DNA from: an uncultured Chlorobiaceae bacterium
GTDB lineage: Bacteria; Bacteroidota; Chlorobiia; Chlorobiales; Chlorobiaceae
DNA length: 64,000 nt
Direction: 5' to 3'
Assembly: GCA_903994635.1 (NCBI GenBank)
Contig: CAJEXQ010000003.1
Coordinates: forward strand, 1-64,000
A program made the translations under genes and the position numbers. Positions 26,441 through 36,450 of the stretch are shown in pieces. The notes beneath the pieces are model-generated. The model saw nothing but the letters and a program-made list of their open reading frames with translations, was not told where the DNA came from and made no database searches. The stretch's first letter is position 1. The number at the start of each line of letters is the position of its first letter.

Positions 26441-26757
26441 GTATTCCCCGTGTGCTTGATGCCGGTCAGTGCAACGATTCCTATTCGCTTGCGGTTATTG
26501 CCCTGAAACTAAAGGAGGTTTTTGCCCTTGAAGATATCAACGTTCTGCCGATCTCTTATGACATCGCCTGGTACGAGCAGAAAGCTGTGACCGTCTTGCT
26601 TGCCTTGCTCTATCTTGGAGTGAAAGGCATTCGCCTCGGACCAACACTTCCCGAGTTCTTGATGCCGAATGTTGCAGCAATACTGGTTGAGACCTTTGGT
26701 ATCAAGCTGATAGGAGCTATTGATGCCGATATAGAGGCCATGATGGATGGTGTTTAG
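26434..26757 (+). pseudogene. hcp: C-terminal fragment of hybrid cluster protein (hydroxylamine reductase)
   Basis: About 107 codons match the last fifth of Hcp: [17 protein letters not shown] with a cluster-ligand cysteine, then [21 protein letters not shown] and [15 protein letters not shown] full Hcp has about 540 residues, so some 430 are missing. A stop codon lies just upstream in frame. It is the remains of a nitrosative-stress gene pair (Rrf2 regulator plus hcp) collapsed by deletion. Confidence 0.85.
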
Positions 26758-26763
26758 GCCGAT

Positions 26764-27354
26764 TCAGTAGTGCACCACAACATAAAAAATATTTTTTTGT
26801 ATCTCGCTAATGACAAACTGGTAACTTTTATCATTTCTCCACCACAGAATCTGGTGCCACCACGTTGGTTTTGTTGGTACCAGAATAAATGTTTTTGATG
26901 ATCCTTCAAATGCCCTGCTCCATGTCTGATGAAGACGGAGCAGGTGCGGTGGATCGCTGACGATCATTGCACTCCTCCATCCTTTTCGCTCCATTGTTTT
27001 TGATGTGTTCATGGCCTCTTCCCAGGTTGTTCTTGATTTTGAATCGACCTTGATTGCCACTTTCGGTACACCGAGTGTCATCATGCGGCGTTCACGCCAG
27101 TTGGGGTGCTCTGGATGGTAAAACCTCTGATCAATACCCGTTAGAATAATATGGGAAGCATATCCGGCATTGTAAAGTTCAGCTCCCTTGTGTACCCGAA
27201 GTCCGTTATCGCCTCCCAGCACGATAATAACGTCTGTTTTTTCAGGTCTGTCGGCATATTGTGAAACCAGAATACCAAGGCTGAAAAAAGAGACCGCAAC
27301 TGTGGCGCTTATCAATAAAAGAAAAATCAAAGCCCGTTTAAACAAGAGTTTCAT
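26764..27354 (-). CDS. DUF218 (YdcF/SanA/ElyC-like) membrane-anchored protein
   Basis: A 196-residue protein with one N-terminal membrane helix and a DUF218 domain: DVIIVLGGDNGLRVHKGAELYNAG, SRTTWEEAMNTSK and AMIVSDPPHLLRLHQTW. Relatives such as SanA and ElyC influence envelope integrity and cell-wall precursor use; their biochemical activity is poorly known. The start at 27354 places the helix right after a short basic N-terminus. The frame also stays open to 27384. It ends 7 bp from the hcp relic on the other strand. Confidence 0.8.
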   Translation of the reverse strand: MKLLFKRALIFLLLISATVAVSFFSLGILVSQYADRPEKTDVIIVLGGDNGLRVHKGAELYNAGYASHIILTGIDQRFYHPEHPNWRERRMMTLGVPKVAIKVDSKSRTTWEEAMNTSKTMERKGWRSAMIVSDPPHLLRLHQTWSRAFEGSSKTFILVPTKPTWWHQILWWRNDKSYQFVISEIQKNIFYVVVHY

Positions 27355-27384
27355 AGAGAGGATTAGGGGATTGAATTTTTGCAC

Positions 27385-27827
27385 TACACCCGTTGTTACG
27401 AACGGCTGGGGAAAATAATCAATTCATCTCAAGATTGAGGAGCAGAAAGTACAAATTGAAAAGAAAAAGGTTTCGTGTTGAGCATAAATGAAGCTCCCCG
27501 CTGCAAGCGGCGGGCTATCTATTTTTAGAAGTATCTAAAACTTCATTGCAAGCGGTGGGGAATTCAACCCTGAGAAATTAATGGTGGAAAATGAAGTGAT
27601 TTTACATAAAAACACATTGATTTCAGTCCGTCTACGGAAAAAGAATGGTAGTACTTGTATTTATATCGTTAAACTTATCGTATTGTTGTTTTGTGAGTTG
27701 CGTATTAGGCTCTTTAAATCAATAGTCCCTCGTTCCAGCATAACTAAGCAACTAATCTTTGGCCTCATCGATCAAGGGTTGTATCTCGATGCTGAGAGCC
27801 TTACAGAATGTCCAATCGGAGAAAAAG
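27385..27827. other. Intergenic region with GC-rich repeat
   Basis: No gene is supported. At 27495-27516 a hairpin forms around CCGCTGCAAGCGG, and a near copy of its right half (TTGCAAGCGGTGGGG) recurs at 27546-27560, giving two related boxes about 45 bp apart. The rest is AT-rich. A 102-codon frame (27581-27889) runs through here but has no family features and overlaps the kinase start. Confidence 0.4.
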
Positions 27828-29894
27828 ATGAGCGACACAATGGGTGGGGACGTTACGGTCAAAACGAAACGTCACAAGGAATACGATAAGGTTTTCAGTA
27901 ACGCCTTTATTGAGAATATTCCAGGATCCGTCTCAATCACCGATGCCAGTGGTCGACTTGTCTGGTGGAATGCTTTTTTCCGTGATGAAATTTTCGGGAA
28001 ACCGGATTGTGAGATGCTTAATACCGATGCGATCACGGGCTTTCATCCAGATGACAGGAAGTTTGCATTAAAATCAATACAGAATGTTTTTGAATTTGGT
28101 ATTGACGTGTCAGCCGAAGGACGAGTTTTTCTTCGTGGCGGACCGAAATTCCAGTGGCATATGATCACGAATCGGAGAATAATGATTGACGGTAATCCGT
28201 TTGTTCTTTTATTTGGTATCGACATTACTGAGAGAAAGCGATACGAAGCAATTACGGCATTCAGCCTGCGCCTCATCGAAATGGTTGAGAATCGTTCTGT
28301 GGAGGAGTTGCTGAAAGCGACACTTGACGAAGCAGAGCGCCTGACAGAAAGTTCTGTTGGTTTATTCCACTTTGTTTCTGACGCTCAGTCAACACTTTCG
28401 CGGGTTGTGTCAATCAATATGAACAGCAAGGGACAAGGGTGGGACGGGAATGAAGGATGTTTTTCGCTACACGTAGAGAAATCTGCTAATGTTTTGATGG
28501 CGCAGAATGCCTTGATGTGCAATTATGCCACACAAGGATCGTCGAACACTTGTGGTGGTGAAATGTCGCAGGTACTTTTTGTTCCGTTAATGCGAGGAGC
28601 CGCAGTTGTAGCGATTATTTGCGTTGGAGATAAACAATACGATTATGATGAAGATGATTCGAAGATGGTTGAAGCTCTGGCCAATCTTGCTTTGGATATA
28701 GTTGATCGAAAACGCGTAATGCTGTCGAAGCAAAAAATTGAGGAGATACTATTCCAGGCACAGAAAATGGAGCTCGTTGGTCAACTTGCTGGCGGGATTG
28801 CTCATGACTTTAATAACATGATGGGAGTGATTCTTGACAATGTGGAAATGGCATTGAATCAGGATCATATTGAAGAACCACTGAGCAAAAATTTGAAGGC
28901 TATTCTCAAAGCCACCGAACACTCTGCAGAACTTACTGGTCAACTCCTCGCTTTTTCACGAGAACAGAGTGTGATGCCAATTGTTTTCACACTGAACCTC
29001 ATGGTTGAAAAGGCGCTTGCTATTCTGATACGGTTGATTGGTGAAAATATTGCACTTGTATGGGTACCTGATAGTCTTAGCACTTCAGTAAAGATCGATC
29101 CTACGCAAATAGAGATGATTCTCGGCAACCTTTGTGTAAATTCTCGCGATGCCATAACCGGTAACGGCAGAATAACCATCGCGACCCACCGGATTTATCT
29201 TGATGAAGCAGCATGCAAAGCCAGCCACACCTGTAAAAAACCTGGTCACTATGTCCAGCTTGTCGTGACCGATGATGGTTGTGGTATCGAAAACAAGGTA
29301 TTACCCCATATTTTTGAGCCTTTTTTCACGACAAAAAAATTGGGGAAAGGTACTGGCATGGGCCTTTCGACGATCTATGGCATTGTCAAACAGAGTAACG
29401 CCTATGTTGACTGTCAGAGTGAGAAGGGTAAGGGTACAACCTTTAATATCTTTTTTCCCTGGTATCAAGGTTATGCTGATCCGGATAATTCCAAACAACA
29501 GGCTCCATCGATCAGTTCCGCTAAAAAGACAATATTGCTTGTTGAAGACGAGCCTGATTTACTGAATATCTGCAGGCGGATGCTTGAATGTAAAGGATAT
29601 TCGGTACTCTCTGCTGCTACTTTTGGTGAGGCGATCCGGATTGCAGCAGAAAACAAGGGTGATATACATTTGCTTATGACCGATGTTGTGTTGCCTGAGA
29701 TCAATGGTTGTGACCTCTCCAAAAAGATTCAGTTAATTTCGCCGAACATTAAAACCCTGTTCATGTCAGGTTATAGTGCAGAAATTGCGTCCTGTCATAC
29801 GGAGCTTGACTGCAGAGAGGACTTTATTCAGAAACCATTTTCAATTAATACGCTTTTTGTTGCACTTCAAAAGATTCTGGGATCCCATGATTAA
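27828..29894 (+). CDS. PAS-GAF hybrid sensor histidine kinase with receiver domain
   Basis: A 688-residue soluble signalling protein. A PAS domain (about 22-140) is followed by a GAF-like sensor (about 165-290) and the dimerisation/phosphoacceptor helix with His326 (GGIAHDFNN). The HATPase domain carries the N-box NLCVNSRDAI and GTGMGLSTIYGIV. The C-terminal receiver has phospho-acceptor Asp619 (LLMTDVVLP). I chose the ATG at 27828 because GGAG lies 8 bases upstream; the frame is open 23 codons further. No membrane helices, so it senses a cytoplasmic cue. No partner response regulator gene is adjacent. Confidence 0.88.
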   Translation: MSDTMGGDVTVKTKRHKEYDKVFSNAFIENIPGSVSITDASGRLVWWNAFFRDEIFGKPDCEMLNTDAITGFHPDDRKFALKSIQNVFEFGIDVSAEGRVFLRGGPKFQWHMITNRRIMIDGNPFVLLFGIDITERKRYEAITAFSLRLIEMVENRSVEELLKATLDEAERLTESSVGLFHFVSDAQSTLSRVVSINMNSKGQGWDGNEGCFSLHVEKSANVLMAQNALMCNYATQGSSNTCGGEMSQVLFVPLMRGAAVVAIICVGDKQYDYDEDDSKMVEALANLALDIVDRKRVMLSKQKIEEILFQAQKMELVGQLAGGIAHDFNNMMGVILDNVEMALNQDHIEEPLSKNLKAILKATEHSAELTGQLLAFSREQSVMPIVFTLNLMVEKALAILIRLIGENIALVWVPDSLSTSVKIDPTQIEMILGNLCVNSRDAITGNGRITIATHRIYLDEAACKASHTCKKPGHYVQLVVTDDGCGIENKVLPHIFEPFFTTKKLGKGTGMGLSTIYGIVKQSNAYVDCQSEKGKGTTFNIFFPWYQGYADPDNSKQQAPSISSAKKTILLVEDEPDLLNICRRMLECKGYSVLSAATFGEAIRIAAENKGDIHLLMTDVVLPEINGCDLSKKIQLISPNIKTLFMSGYSAEIASCHTELDCREDFIQKPFSINTLFVALQKILGSHD

Positions 29895-29908
29895 TATCTC
29901 TCAGGGTA

Positions 29909-30658
29909 TCAAGATGGCTTAATAATCTCCTTTGCGGGTTCCAGTTGCATAGGAAGGGGAGGTAATGGCAACGTCGGCAACTCAAGTAATCTTACGGCTC
30001 CTGCAAATCGCTTTTCATAATATTGGTACTTAAGTTTGTCTTCAGCAATTCCTTTTGAAAGAGAAGAGTGAACAAAGGTGTCGTTGCCGATAAAGATGCC
30101 AACATGGTTAATGCGCCTGCGCTTTGAGTGAAAAAACACCAGATCTCCGGGTTGAAGGTTATCTTTACTAACTTTATTGCCGATGGCCGACATCTCCCTT
30201 GACGATCGAGGCAAATTCATATTGAATACCTTGTCGTACATATAACGCACAAACCCTGAGCAATCAAATCCCGCAGGAGTCTGGCCGCCAAAACGGTATC
30301 GAGTGCCGAAATATTTACTGACATTATCAACAAAGCTCTGCATTGGGGTGTTCTCATGGGATAAAGGAGAAGCAGGAGCTGCTGGGATCAGTACAGGGGT
30401 TTCAGCAGGTAGTTCGTGGGGAACTATTGCTGGAGTTGTAGGTTGGCGGGCTGAAGTAACCAGGCCAGGAAAAGTTGTCGGTTGTGAAAATTGAAGAGCT
30501 GAAACACTCAGGCATAATGCGTTAGCTGGCATTGCAAGCATTGCCAGTTGAAGGGCTGACGCGGTAAGAAAAAGACGAAAAAAACTATTGAAATGCAAAT
30601 TTTTTTTTTGCAACTGAACCGGGCGGAAAGATGGTGAAAACATCGGCAGAAAAATCAT
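29909..30658 (-). CDS. NlpC/P60 family peptidoglycan hydrolase
   Basis: A 249-residue exported endopeptidase. A long N-terminal region with a hydrophobic segment (about 29-48) acts as signal sequence or anchor. A Pro-rich linker (about 60-100) follows. The C40 domain has catalytic Cys133 (FDCSGFV), His185 (NHVGIFIG) and His197. It probably cuts the D-Glu-mDAP bond in peptide stems. The upstream start at 30658 gives a somewhat long n-region; a downstream ATG at 30643 is possible. Confidence 0.87.
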   Translation of the reverse strand: MIFLPMFSPSFRPVQLQKKNLHFNSFFRLFLTASALQLAMLAMPANALCLSVSALQFSQPTTFPGLVTSARQPTTPAIVPHELPAETPVLIPAAPASPLSHENTPMQSFVDNVSKYFGTRYRFGGQTPAGFDCSGFVRYMYDKVFNMNLPRSSREMSAIGNKVSKDNLQPGDLVFFHSKRRRINHVGIFIGNDTFVHSSLSKGIAEDKLKYQYYEKRFAGAVRLLELPTLPLPPLPMQLEPAKEIIKPS

Positions 30659-30915
30659 GTAATTCTTGTTGTTTCAGAGGTGATGACTCATCAGTTTCAC
30701 ATAAAAAGAGTTCCAAGGTAATAATATATAAGGGAATATCCCAATTCTACAGGCTAAAAAACCCGCAATTCGCGTAATGCAGTCAAGTTTTTTTTCTATC
30801 TGCATTATCCGGAAGATCGTACAGGTTGAAGTTTTTAATTAGAGAGAGTTTTTCCTAAATTGGCGGACACAAAAATTTTCAAAGAATATAAGCTCTTAAC
30901 TTTTTTTCACATTCA

Positions 30916-31959
30916 ATGAAGTACCTTCTTGCTGTATTTCTTCTCTTTTTCTCTGCACTTATTGGCTGTTCAGGGAAAGATGGAGACAAAACAAGGGAAA
31001 GCGGCTCTATGAAGCGTGTTCTGCAAGCTGGCCTGGTTTTTGATGTTGGCGGCAGGGGTGACAAGTCATTCAACGATTCAGCGTATAATGGCCTTGAACT
31101 TGCAAAAAAAAAGCATGGGATAAATTTTATCTATGTTGAACCTCAGGGAGAGGGTGCCGATCGCGAATCTGCGCTGCGTCAGATGGCGAGCGATCCTGAT
31201 GTCAACATTATCATTGGAGTTGGCCTCCTTTTCAGTGATGATATTACTAAAATTGCGTCAGAATTTCCGGCTAAAAAATTTGTCTGTATCGACTATATCC
31301 CCGATACAAAAGTTTCCATACCAGCAAATCTCCAGGGAATTGTTTTTGAAGAAAAGAGGGGTTCTTACCTGGCGGGAGCTCTTGCAGGCATGGTGACCAA
31401 AACAAAAACTGTTGGTTTCATAGGGGGGATGGAATCAAGCGTCATCAAAAAATTCGAGACAGGGTTTATTTCGGGTGTTCATTCAATAAATCCTGATATC
31501 AGAGTTATTTCAGGCTACATCGGTATGACCGGAAGCGCCTTTGCTAATCCCGCAAAGGGAAGAGAGCTTGCGCTTGGCCAATATGGAAGGGGAGCTGATA
31601 TTATCTACGAGGCAGCGGGAGCAAGTGGGCTTGGCGTCATTGAAGCAGCAAGGGAAAGTAAAGCGCTTGTCATCTGCACTGATCGTAATCAGGAGTCCGA
31701 AGCGCCGGGATTCGTTCTCTCCAGTATGACCAAGGCGGTCGACAGGGCAGTGTTGAAAACTGTTGAAAATGTTCTGGATGGAAGTTTTAAGGGTGGAGGA
31801 GTGTCTGTTTTTGGTCTTGCCGACCGTTACACTGACTATGTTTACAATGAAAAAAACGCATCACTGATCGGTGCGAAGAAGCATGATCAACTTGAGAATA
31901 TCAGAAACAAAATAGTTGAAGGTAAAATTATTGTCGACGAGACCGCCGTTGTACCATAA
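30916..31959 (+). CDS. BMP family (Med/PnrA-like) substrate-binding lipoprotein
   Basis: A 347-residue lipoprotein. The signal peptide ends LIGC with lipidated Cys18. The mature part is a periplasmic-binding-protein fold of the basic-membrane-protein family: DVGGRGDKSFNDSAYNGLE, GVGLLFSDDITKIA and ADIIYEAAGASGLGVIEAA. Family members bind purine nucleosides for an ABC importer (PnrA/BmpA type). No permease or ATPase genes stand next to it, which is unusual for an importer, so it may serve a distant transporter. Confidence 0.88.
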   Translation: MKYLLAVFLLFFSALIGCSGKDGDKTRESGSMKRVLQAGLVFDVGGRGDKSFNDSAYNGLELAKKKHGINFIYVEPQGEGADRESALRQMASDPDVNIIIGVGLLFSDDITKIASEFPAKKFVCIDYIPDTKVSIPANLQGIVFEEKRGSYLAGALAGMVTKTKTVGFIGGMESSVIKKFETGFISGVHSINPDIRVISGYIGMTGSAFANPAKGRELALGQYGRGADIIYEAAGASGLGVIEAARESKALVICTDRNQESEAPGFVLSSMTKAVDRAVLKTVENVLDGSFKGGGVSVFGLADRYTDYVYNEKNASLIGAKKHDQLENIRNKIVEGKIIVDETAVVP

Positions 31960-32046
31960 GGTTTAGAAAGGCTGTCAGTGATAACTGGAGCGTTTTTTGG
32001 GGAGCGGAAAAATGATGGATTGTTAATTGATTGAGGGATACTACTG

Positions 32047-33039
32047 GTGAATAAAAAAATTCTTGTAACTGGGGCGACTGGTTTTATTGGCTCGAGTCTT
32101 GTAAAAAAACTTGCTGCTTCTGACGATGAAATTTTCATTCTTGTTCGTAAAAATTCGGATTTAACTCCGCTCTCTGAAGTTTTGCACAAGGTTCATCTTG
32201 TGTACGGAGATATTACAAACCGCTCTTCGCTTGATTCCGCATTACATGGTATTGATTTAGTCTATCACTCAGCTGGACTTACCTATATGGGTGATAAAAA
32301 GAATGCCCTGCTTTATAAAATCAATGTTGATGGCACCCGCAATATTCTGCAGGCCTCTGCCGTTGCTGGCGTTAAAAGGGTTGTGCATGTTAGTTCCATA
32401 ACTGCAGTCGGGATTGCCTTCGACAAAAAACCGGTAGACGAATCCGTTGTCTGGAATTTTGACGAGATCAGTCTTGAATATGCGAGGACGAAACATCTTT
32501 CCGAAATTGAGGTTGCCGAAGCGATCAAAAAAGGACTGGACTGCGTTATTGTCAATCCAGCTTTTGTTTTTGGTGCTGGAGATTTAAACTTCAATGCGGG
32601 GCGGATTATCAAGGATATATATAATAAAAGGCTTCCTTTTTATCCTATCGGGGGAATTTGTGTGGTCGATGTCGAAATTGTTTCGGATGCCATCATCACA
32701 GCGATGGAAAAAGGAAAAACTGGAGAGCGTTACATTCTTGGAGGTGAAAACGTAACCTACAAGCAGTTGGCTGATACCATTTCGCGAATTACCGGAGCCC
32801 CGAAAGTTCGTCTTCCCCTCCCATTCTGGACAGCTAAAATACTGAAATCGGCGCTCAATCTCTACAAGAACAAGAACCGAATATCAAAACTCTTTAACCT
32901 CTCAATGTTCAGGGTTGCCTCTCATTTCCTCTATTTTGATTCATCCAAGGCCAAACGTGAGTTGAACATGCGGTATGAACCACACGATCACAGTATTCGA
33001 AATGCATACGAGTGGTACCGTGACCGAAATATGCTTTAA
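32047..33039 (+). CDS. NAD-dependent epimerase/dehydratase (extended SDR, HpnA/DFR-like)
   Basis: A 330-residue extended short-chain dehydrogenase. GATGFIGSSLVKKL binds NAD(P), and an SSITAVG strand is followed by the YARTK motif carrying catalytic Tyr and Lys. It resembles the dihydroflavonol reductase-like group that includes hopanoid-associated HpnA. Substrate unknown. The start is GTG at 32047. It is 87 bp after the BMP lipoprotein, so co-transcription is possible but not evident. Confidence 0.82.
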   Translation: MNKKILVTGATGFIGSSLVKKLAASDDEIFILVRKNSDLTPLSEVLHKVHLVYGDITNRSSLDSALHGIDLVYHSAGLTYMGDKKNALLYKINVDGTRNILQASAVAGVKRVVHVSSITAVGIAFDKKPVDESVVWNFDEISLEYARTKHLSEIEVAEAIKKGLDCVIVNPAFVFGAGDLNFNAGRIIKDIYNKRLPFYPIGGICVVDVEIVSDAIITAMEKGKTGERYILGGENVTYKQLADTISRITGAPKVRLPLPFWTAKILKSALNLYKNKNRISKLFNLSMFRVASHFLYFDSSKAKRELNMRYEPHDHSIRNAYEWYRDRNML

Positions 33040-33046
33040 ATGACTA

Positions 33047-33847
33047 TCACCGCACGAATGATTGTTTTCTGCAAAAAACAATCATTCGCGGGGAATCGGT
33101 TTTCATGAAATGTTCGCCCTGATAGTTGCCCACTATACTCTTGATGGTAAATCCCTCTTTTTGAAGCATGGCAATAATCTCCTCTTTGCTGTAAAGTCGA
33201 ACTGATTCGCTGAAGGTGGTTGTCTTGCCCTGAGGGTGGGTAATGTTCATGGTTTTGGTAATTCTGTCACCATCAAACGCCCGATCTTCAATAATGGTAA
33301 GCTCTCCTGCCATTCGATGGGAGTGAGAAACCAGGTTGCCGGCAAGATGGACGGGGTTAAGAAGATCCAGTACGTACCAGCCTCCATGTTGAAGCGCTCC
33401 ATAAGCTCTGTTGAGTACCAGTTGGTCATCCTCTTTCAGATCGAAATAGCCGAAACTGGTAAAAAGCTGAACCACAAGATCATAGTGACCGCTGGACGGA
33501 ATGTTCCTCATGTCGCAGCAGGTCAGTTTCAAAGACACCAGGCTATTCATTGCAGATTTTCGTGCTTCCTCCAGCAAAAAAGGTGAAAGGTCGTTACCTG
33601 TGACACGGTAGCCGAGCCGGGCAAGTTCAAGAGCGTGACGTCCTGCACCACAGGCAATATCAAGAACTGATAGTGACTCCGGATTTTTCAGATCCAGTCC
33701 AGATAATGAGAGGATAGTATGAATGCAATGTGCAGCCTCATCATTGTCCCTATGGCTGTACACTTCCAGATAGAGCGGATGATTAAACCACTCTTTAAAC
33801 CAGTTAACAGAGGCCCCTGTTCCTGACGAATCGGGACTTTCTACCAT
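33047..33847 (-). CDS. Class I SAM-dependent methyltransferase
   Basis: A 266-residue Rossmann methyltransferase. Motif I VLDIACGAGRHALELA is at about 83-98, motif II is GYRVTGNDLSPFLLEEAR, and the post-motif region YDLVVQLFTSFGYF is typical of small-molecule methyltransferases. It converges on the epimerase gene, with 7 bp between the ends. Substrate unknown. Confidence 0.85.
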   Translation of the reverse strand: MVESPDSSGTGASVNWFKEWFNHPLYLEVYSHRDNDEAAHCIHTILSLSGLDLKNPESLSVLDIACGAGRHALELARLGYRVTGNDLSPFLLEEARKSAMNSLVSLKLTCCDMRNIPSSGHYDLVVQLFTSFGYFDLKEDDQLVLNRAYGALQHGGWYVLDLLNPVHLAGNLVSHSHRMAGELTIIEDRAFDGDRITKTMNITHPQGKTTTFSESVRLYSKEEIIAMLQKEGFTIKSIVGNYQGEHFMKTDSPRMIVFCRKQSFVR

Positions 33848-33927
33848 TGTCAGTGGAGAAAAAAAGGTGAGAGAGAGCAGGTTGAACTCAGGGTATCCTG
33901 CGATGCCCTGAGGAGCGTTCCTATTTC

Positions 33928-34122
33928 TTATTTTGCGTAATCAGTGATTGCTTTTGCAAGAACGGCCTGATCATTTTCTCCGTTGGGGATCCTGACGTTT
34001 TTTTCAATGAATTTCCAGGCGTTTGTTTTTTCTGACTTTACAGAAAAAATAAGCTTGGCACACTTGAAATCACTGCTCCCGGATTTTTTGCCTTTATCTG
34101 CAAACGTTTGTTTCTTTGCCAT
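33928..34122 (-). CDS. Small basic conserved-looking protein
   Basis: A 64-residue lysine-rich protein beginning MAKKQTFADKGKKSG. A middle part (KLIFSVKSEKTNAWKFIEKNV) recalls short Bacteroidetes/Chlorobi proteins of the DUF4295 sort, but I cannot confirm membership. The regular protein pattern and isolated position between pyrC and the methyltransferase make a real gene likely. Function unknown. Confidence 0.6.
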   Translation of the reverse strand: MAKKQTFADKGKKSGSSDFKCAKLIFSVKSEKTNAWKFIEKNVRIPNGENDQAVLAKAITDYAK

Positions 34123-34243
34123 GTCTCGTGAGGTAGTTCTTTTGGTTTAGTACGCTTTACTTCTTTGTTTTTGTGCTCAAAAAGCTTTGAAAGGTAATAA
34201 AAAAATTATCGACAAGCAAATACTGCCCAGGAGAGAACTGCTC

Positions 34244-35572
34244 CTACAGCTCTGCCGATTCAATATATTTTCCCTTGTGAAAAATTCCTGTCGCTTTTCC
34301 TTTCAGAGATCGGTTAAGAAACGGCGTGTTGGATGATTTGGATTTCAGCGAACTCGATGTGACACTCCACTGAAAATCAGGGTCAATGATTGAAAAATTT
34401 GCCATTTCTCCTGGAGCAAAAAGTATTGGTTTGAGCCTCATAATTCCTCTTGGATTAACCGACAACAATTCAATCGCCCGATTCATGGTAATAATTTTTT
34501 TATTAACCAGCTCAGTTATGGTCAGCCCCACTGAGGTTTCAAGACCGATAATGCCGAAAAACGCCTGATCGGGGGGACACTCTTTTTCGTGTAGAGCATG
34601 GGGTGCATGGTCTGTGGCTATGGCATCAATGGTCCCGTCTGCAACTCCTTCAAGAAGCGCTTCACGGTTTTCCCTTGAAGAGAGAGGCGGCTTCATGATA
34701 TAGTTGCCTTTCTGTTCAGCAAGAAAAAGCTCTTCATCACACAGTGTGAAATGGTGCGGCGTCACTTCGCAGGTTACCTGCAGTCCATCCTGTTTTGCCT
34801 TGCGGACGAGGTCGAGCGACGCTTTGGTGCTGATATGGGCGACATGGTAGCGTGGACGCAGGAGTGGATCGTGCAGTTTGTGCTCTTCGAGATAGTGCAT
34901 CAGAAGCAGATCCCGGCTAAGCGTTATAGCTTCTGAGACATCAGGAATGCCCTTCAAGCCAAGTTTCGTTGAAAAAAGCCCTTCATTCATTATGCCACCC
35001 AGCGTAAGTGATTGCTCTTCGCAATGCTGGATGATGAGAAGGTCAAAATTTGAAGCGTATTCAAAGGCAAGACGCATGATCTGACTGTTCTGAACCGAGG
35101 AGCCATCATCTGAAACAGCCGTAACTCCGTATGAGCTGAACTTTCCGAAGGGTGCAAGATGTTTGCCCTTGCTTTCAACAGTTAATGCCCCGATCACTTC
35201 AATATCAACAGGGAGCATCGCAGCATGATGGCGGACATAGGCAACTCCGAGGGGAGTGTCAATAACAGGTTTTGTGTTTGGCATAAGTGCAACACCGGTA
35301 AAACCTCCCTCCGCAGCAGCGTTTGTTCCACTTTCCAGAGTCTCCTTGTACTCCTGACCAGGCTCCCGGAAATGGCAGTGCATATCAAAAAGCCCCGGAG
35401 TAACTATCTTTCCCCGAAGATCAATGACCCTGTCTTCGGGCGTAGATGCAAGGGGCTCATTACCGTATACGACCGCTTCAATGACTCCATCACCACCCAC
35501 TTTTATCGTTCCGGTTATATCAATATGCTCAAACGGATTAAGGAGGCGTGCCTGCTGAAAAATATAGCTCAT
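34244..35572 (-). CDS. pyrC: Dihydroorotase
   Basis: A 442-residue type I dihydroorotase that closes carbamoyl-aspartate to dihydroorotate in pyrimidine synthesis. Zinc ligands His65 and His67 lie in FDMHCHFREPG. HVAHIST and TPHHF follow, and DAIATDHAPH has the catalytic Asp321. Length is normal. It is a single-gene unit; no pyrB or other pyr genes are adjacent. Confidence 0.94.
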   Translation of the reverse strand: MSYIFQQARLLNPFEHIDITGTIKVGGDGVIEAVVYGNEPLASTPEDRVIDLRGKIVTPGLFDMHCHFREPGQEYKETLESGTNAAAEGGFTGVALMPNTKPVIDTPLGVAYVRHHAAMLPVDIEVIGALTVESKGKHLAPFGKFSSYGVTAVSDDGSSVQNSQIMRLAFEYASNFDLLIIQHCEEQSLTLGGIMNEGLFSTKLGLKGIPDVSEAITLSRDLLLMHYLEEHKLHDPLLRPRYHVAHISTKASLDLVRKAKQDGLQVTCEVTPHHFTLCDEELFLAEQKGNYIMKPPLSSRENREALLEGVADGTIDAIATDHAPHALHEKECPPDQAFFGIIGLETSVGLTITELVNKKIITMNRAIELLSVNPRGIMRLKPILFAPGEMANFSIIDPDFQWSVTSSSLKSKSSNTPFLNRSLKGKATGIFHKGKYIESAEL

Positions 35573-35850
35573 GACTCTGTGTGATTATTTGTTGGGTTAA
35601 CAATTCGTGTTTGCAGTTTGCTACAGCCAGCACTCCATTGTCCGCGAAGATACGACAAATAATCAACAAGGTGATACTCTGATCAGGAGTTCTTCGAGCG
35701 ACAGGTTATTCAATCCTGTTGTGATATTACCCGTGATGAGACGATTTTTCGCCTTTTTTAGAGAGCAGATATAGGGAGAACCGGCTCTATTTTATTATTT
35801 TTCAATTTTTAGTGCGCAGTATACGATTGAGAGTATTTTATTATTTCCTT

Positions 35851-36450
35851 ATGAATCGAGAGAGCGTAGAAATAGCCATTGACAAAGCCACTCTTAGAAA
35901 ACTGATGGTCTCCCGAAGACGGTCTCTTGCAACAGAATTGCGAACATCAATGAATTCAGCAATCGCCCGGCATGTTATTGGTCTACCTGAAGTAGTAAAT
36001 GCTCGCCATCTTCATATATATCTTTCGATTCCAGCTTTTGTTGAAGTGGACACTGCGCCAATTATTAACGGGCTTGCCGTAATGGATAAAAAGTTTTTGG
36101 TTCCGGTTATTCAAAAGGACGTTCTTGTCTCGGCGCTGTTTCGAAAGGGAGATGCGGTTGTGCCTGGTGAATTTGGTCAACCTGAACCGGCAGAGTATGT
36201 AATTGCGGATGAATCACATATTGACGTTGTGCTGCTCCCTCTCCTCGCCTTTGACGAAAGAGGTTATCGCCTTGGGTATGGAAAAGGGTTGTATGACCGT
36301 TTTTTGCGGCGACTTTCAGAAGATGGAGTTAACCCGTACCGTATTGGGCTCTCGTTTCTTCAGCAAATGGTTGAGAAAGTGCCCATCGACCATTGGGATG
36401 AGCCTCTTGATGCCGTTGTTCATCAAGAAGGGATTATTCGATACACATGA
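35851..36450 (+). CDS. 5-formyltetrahydrofolate cyclo-ligase
   Basis: A 199-residue enzyme converting 5-formyl-THF to 5,10-methenyl-THF with [15 protein letters not shown] is the N-terminal basic helix. [26 protein letters not shown] is the family signature with the phosphate-binding glycines. I prefer ATG 35851, as the upstream 13 codons look like AT-rich leader. The stop overlaps the ppk start by 4 bp. Confidence 0.9.
   Translation: MNRESVEIAIDKATLRKLMVSRRRSLATELRTSMNSAIARHVIGLPEVVNARHLHIYLSIPAFVEVDTAPIINGLAVMDKKFLVPVIQKDVLVSALFRKGDAVVPGEFGQPEPAEYVIADESHIDVVLLPLLAFDERGYRLGYGKGLYDRFLRRLSEDGVNPYRIGLSFLQQMVEKVPIDHWDEPLDAVVHQEGIIRYT

Noticed and set aside
27495-27573. Possible CRISPR-like repeats
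   Set aside because: Only two related boxes with hairpin character, no regular spacing and no cas genes.
27581-27889. 102-codon frame before the hybrid kinase
   Set aside because: No family features, and it overlaps the supported kinase start in a different frame.
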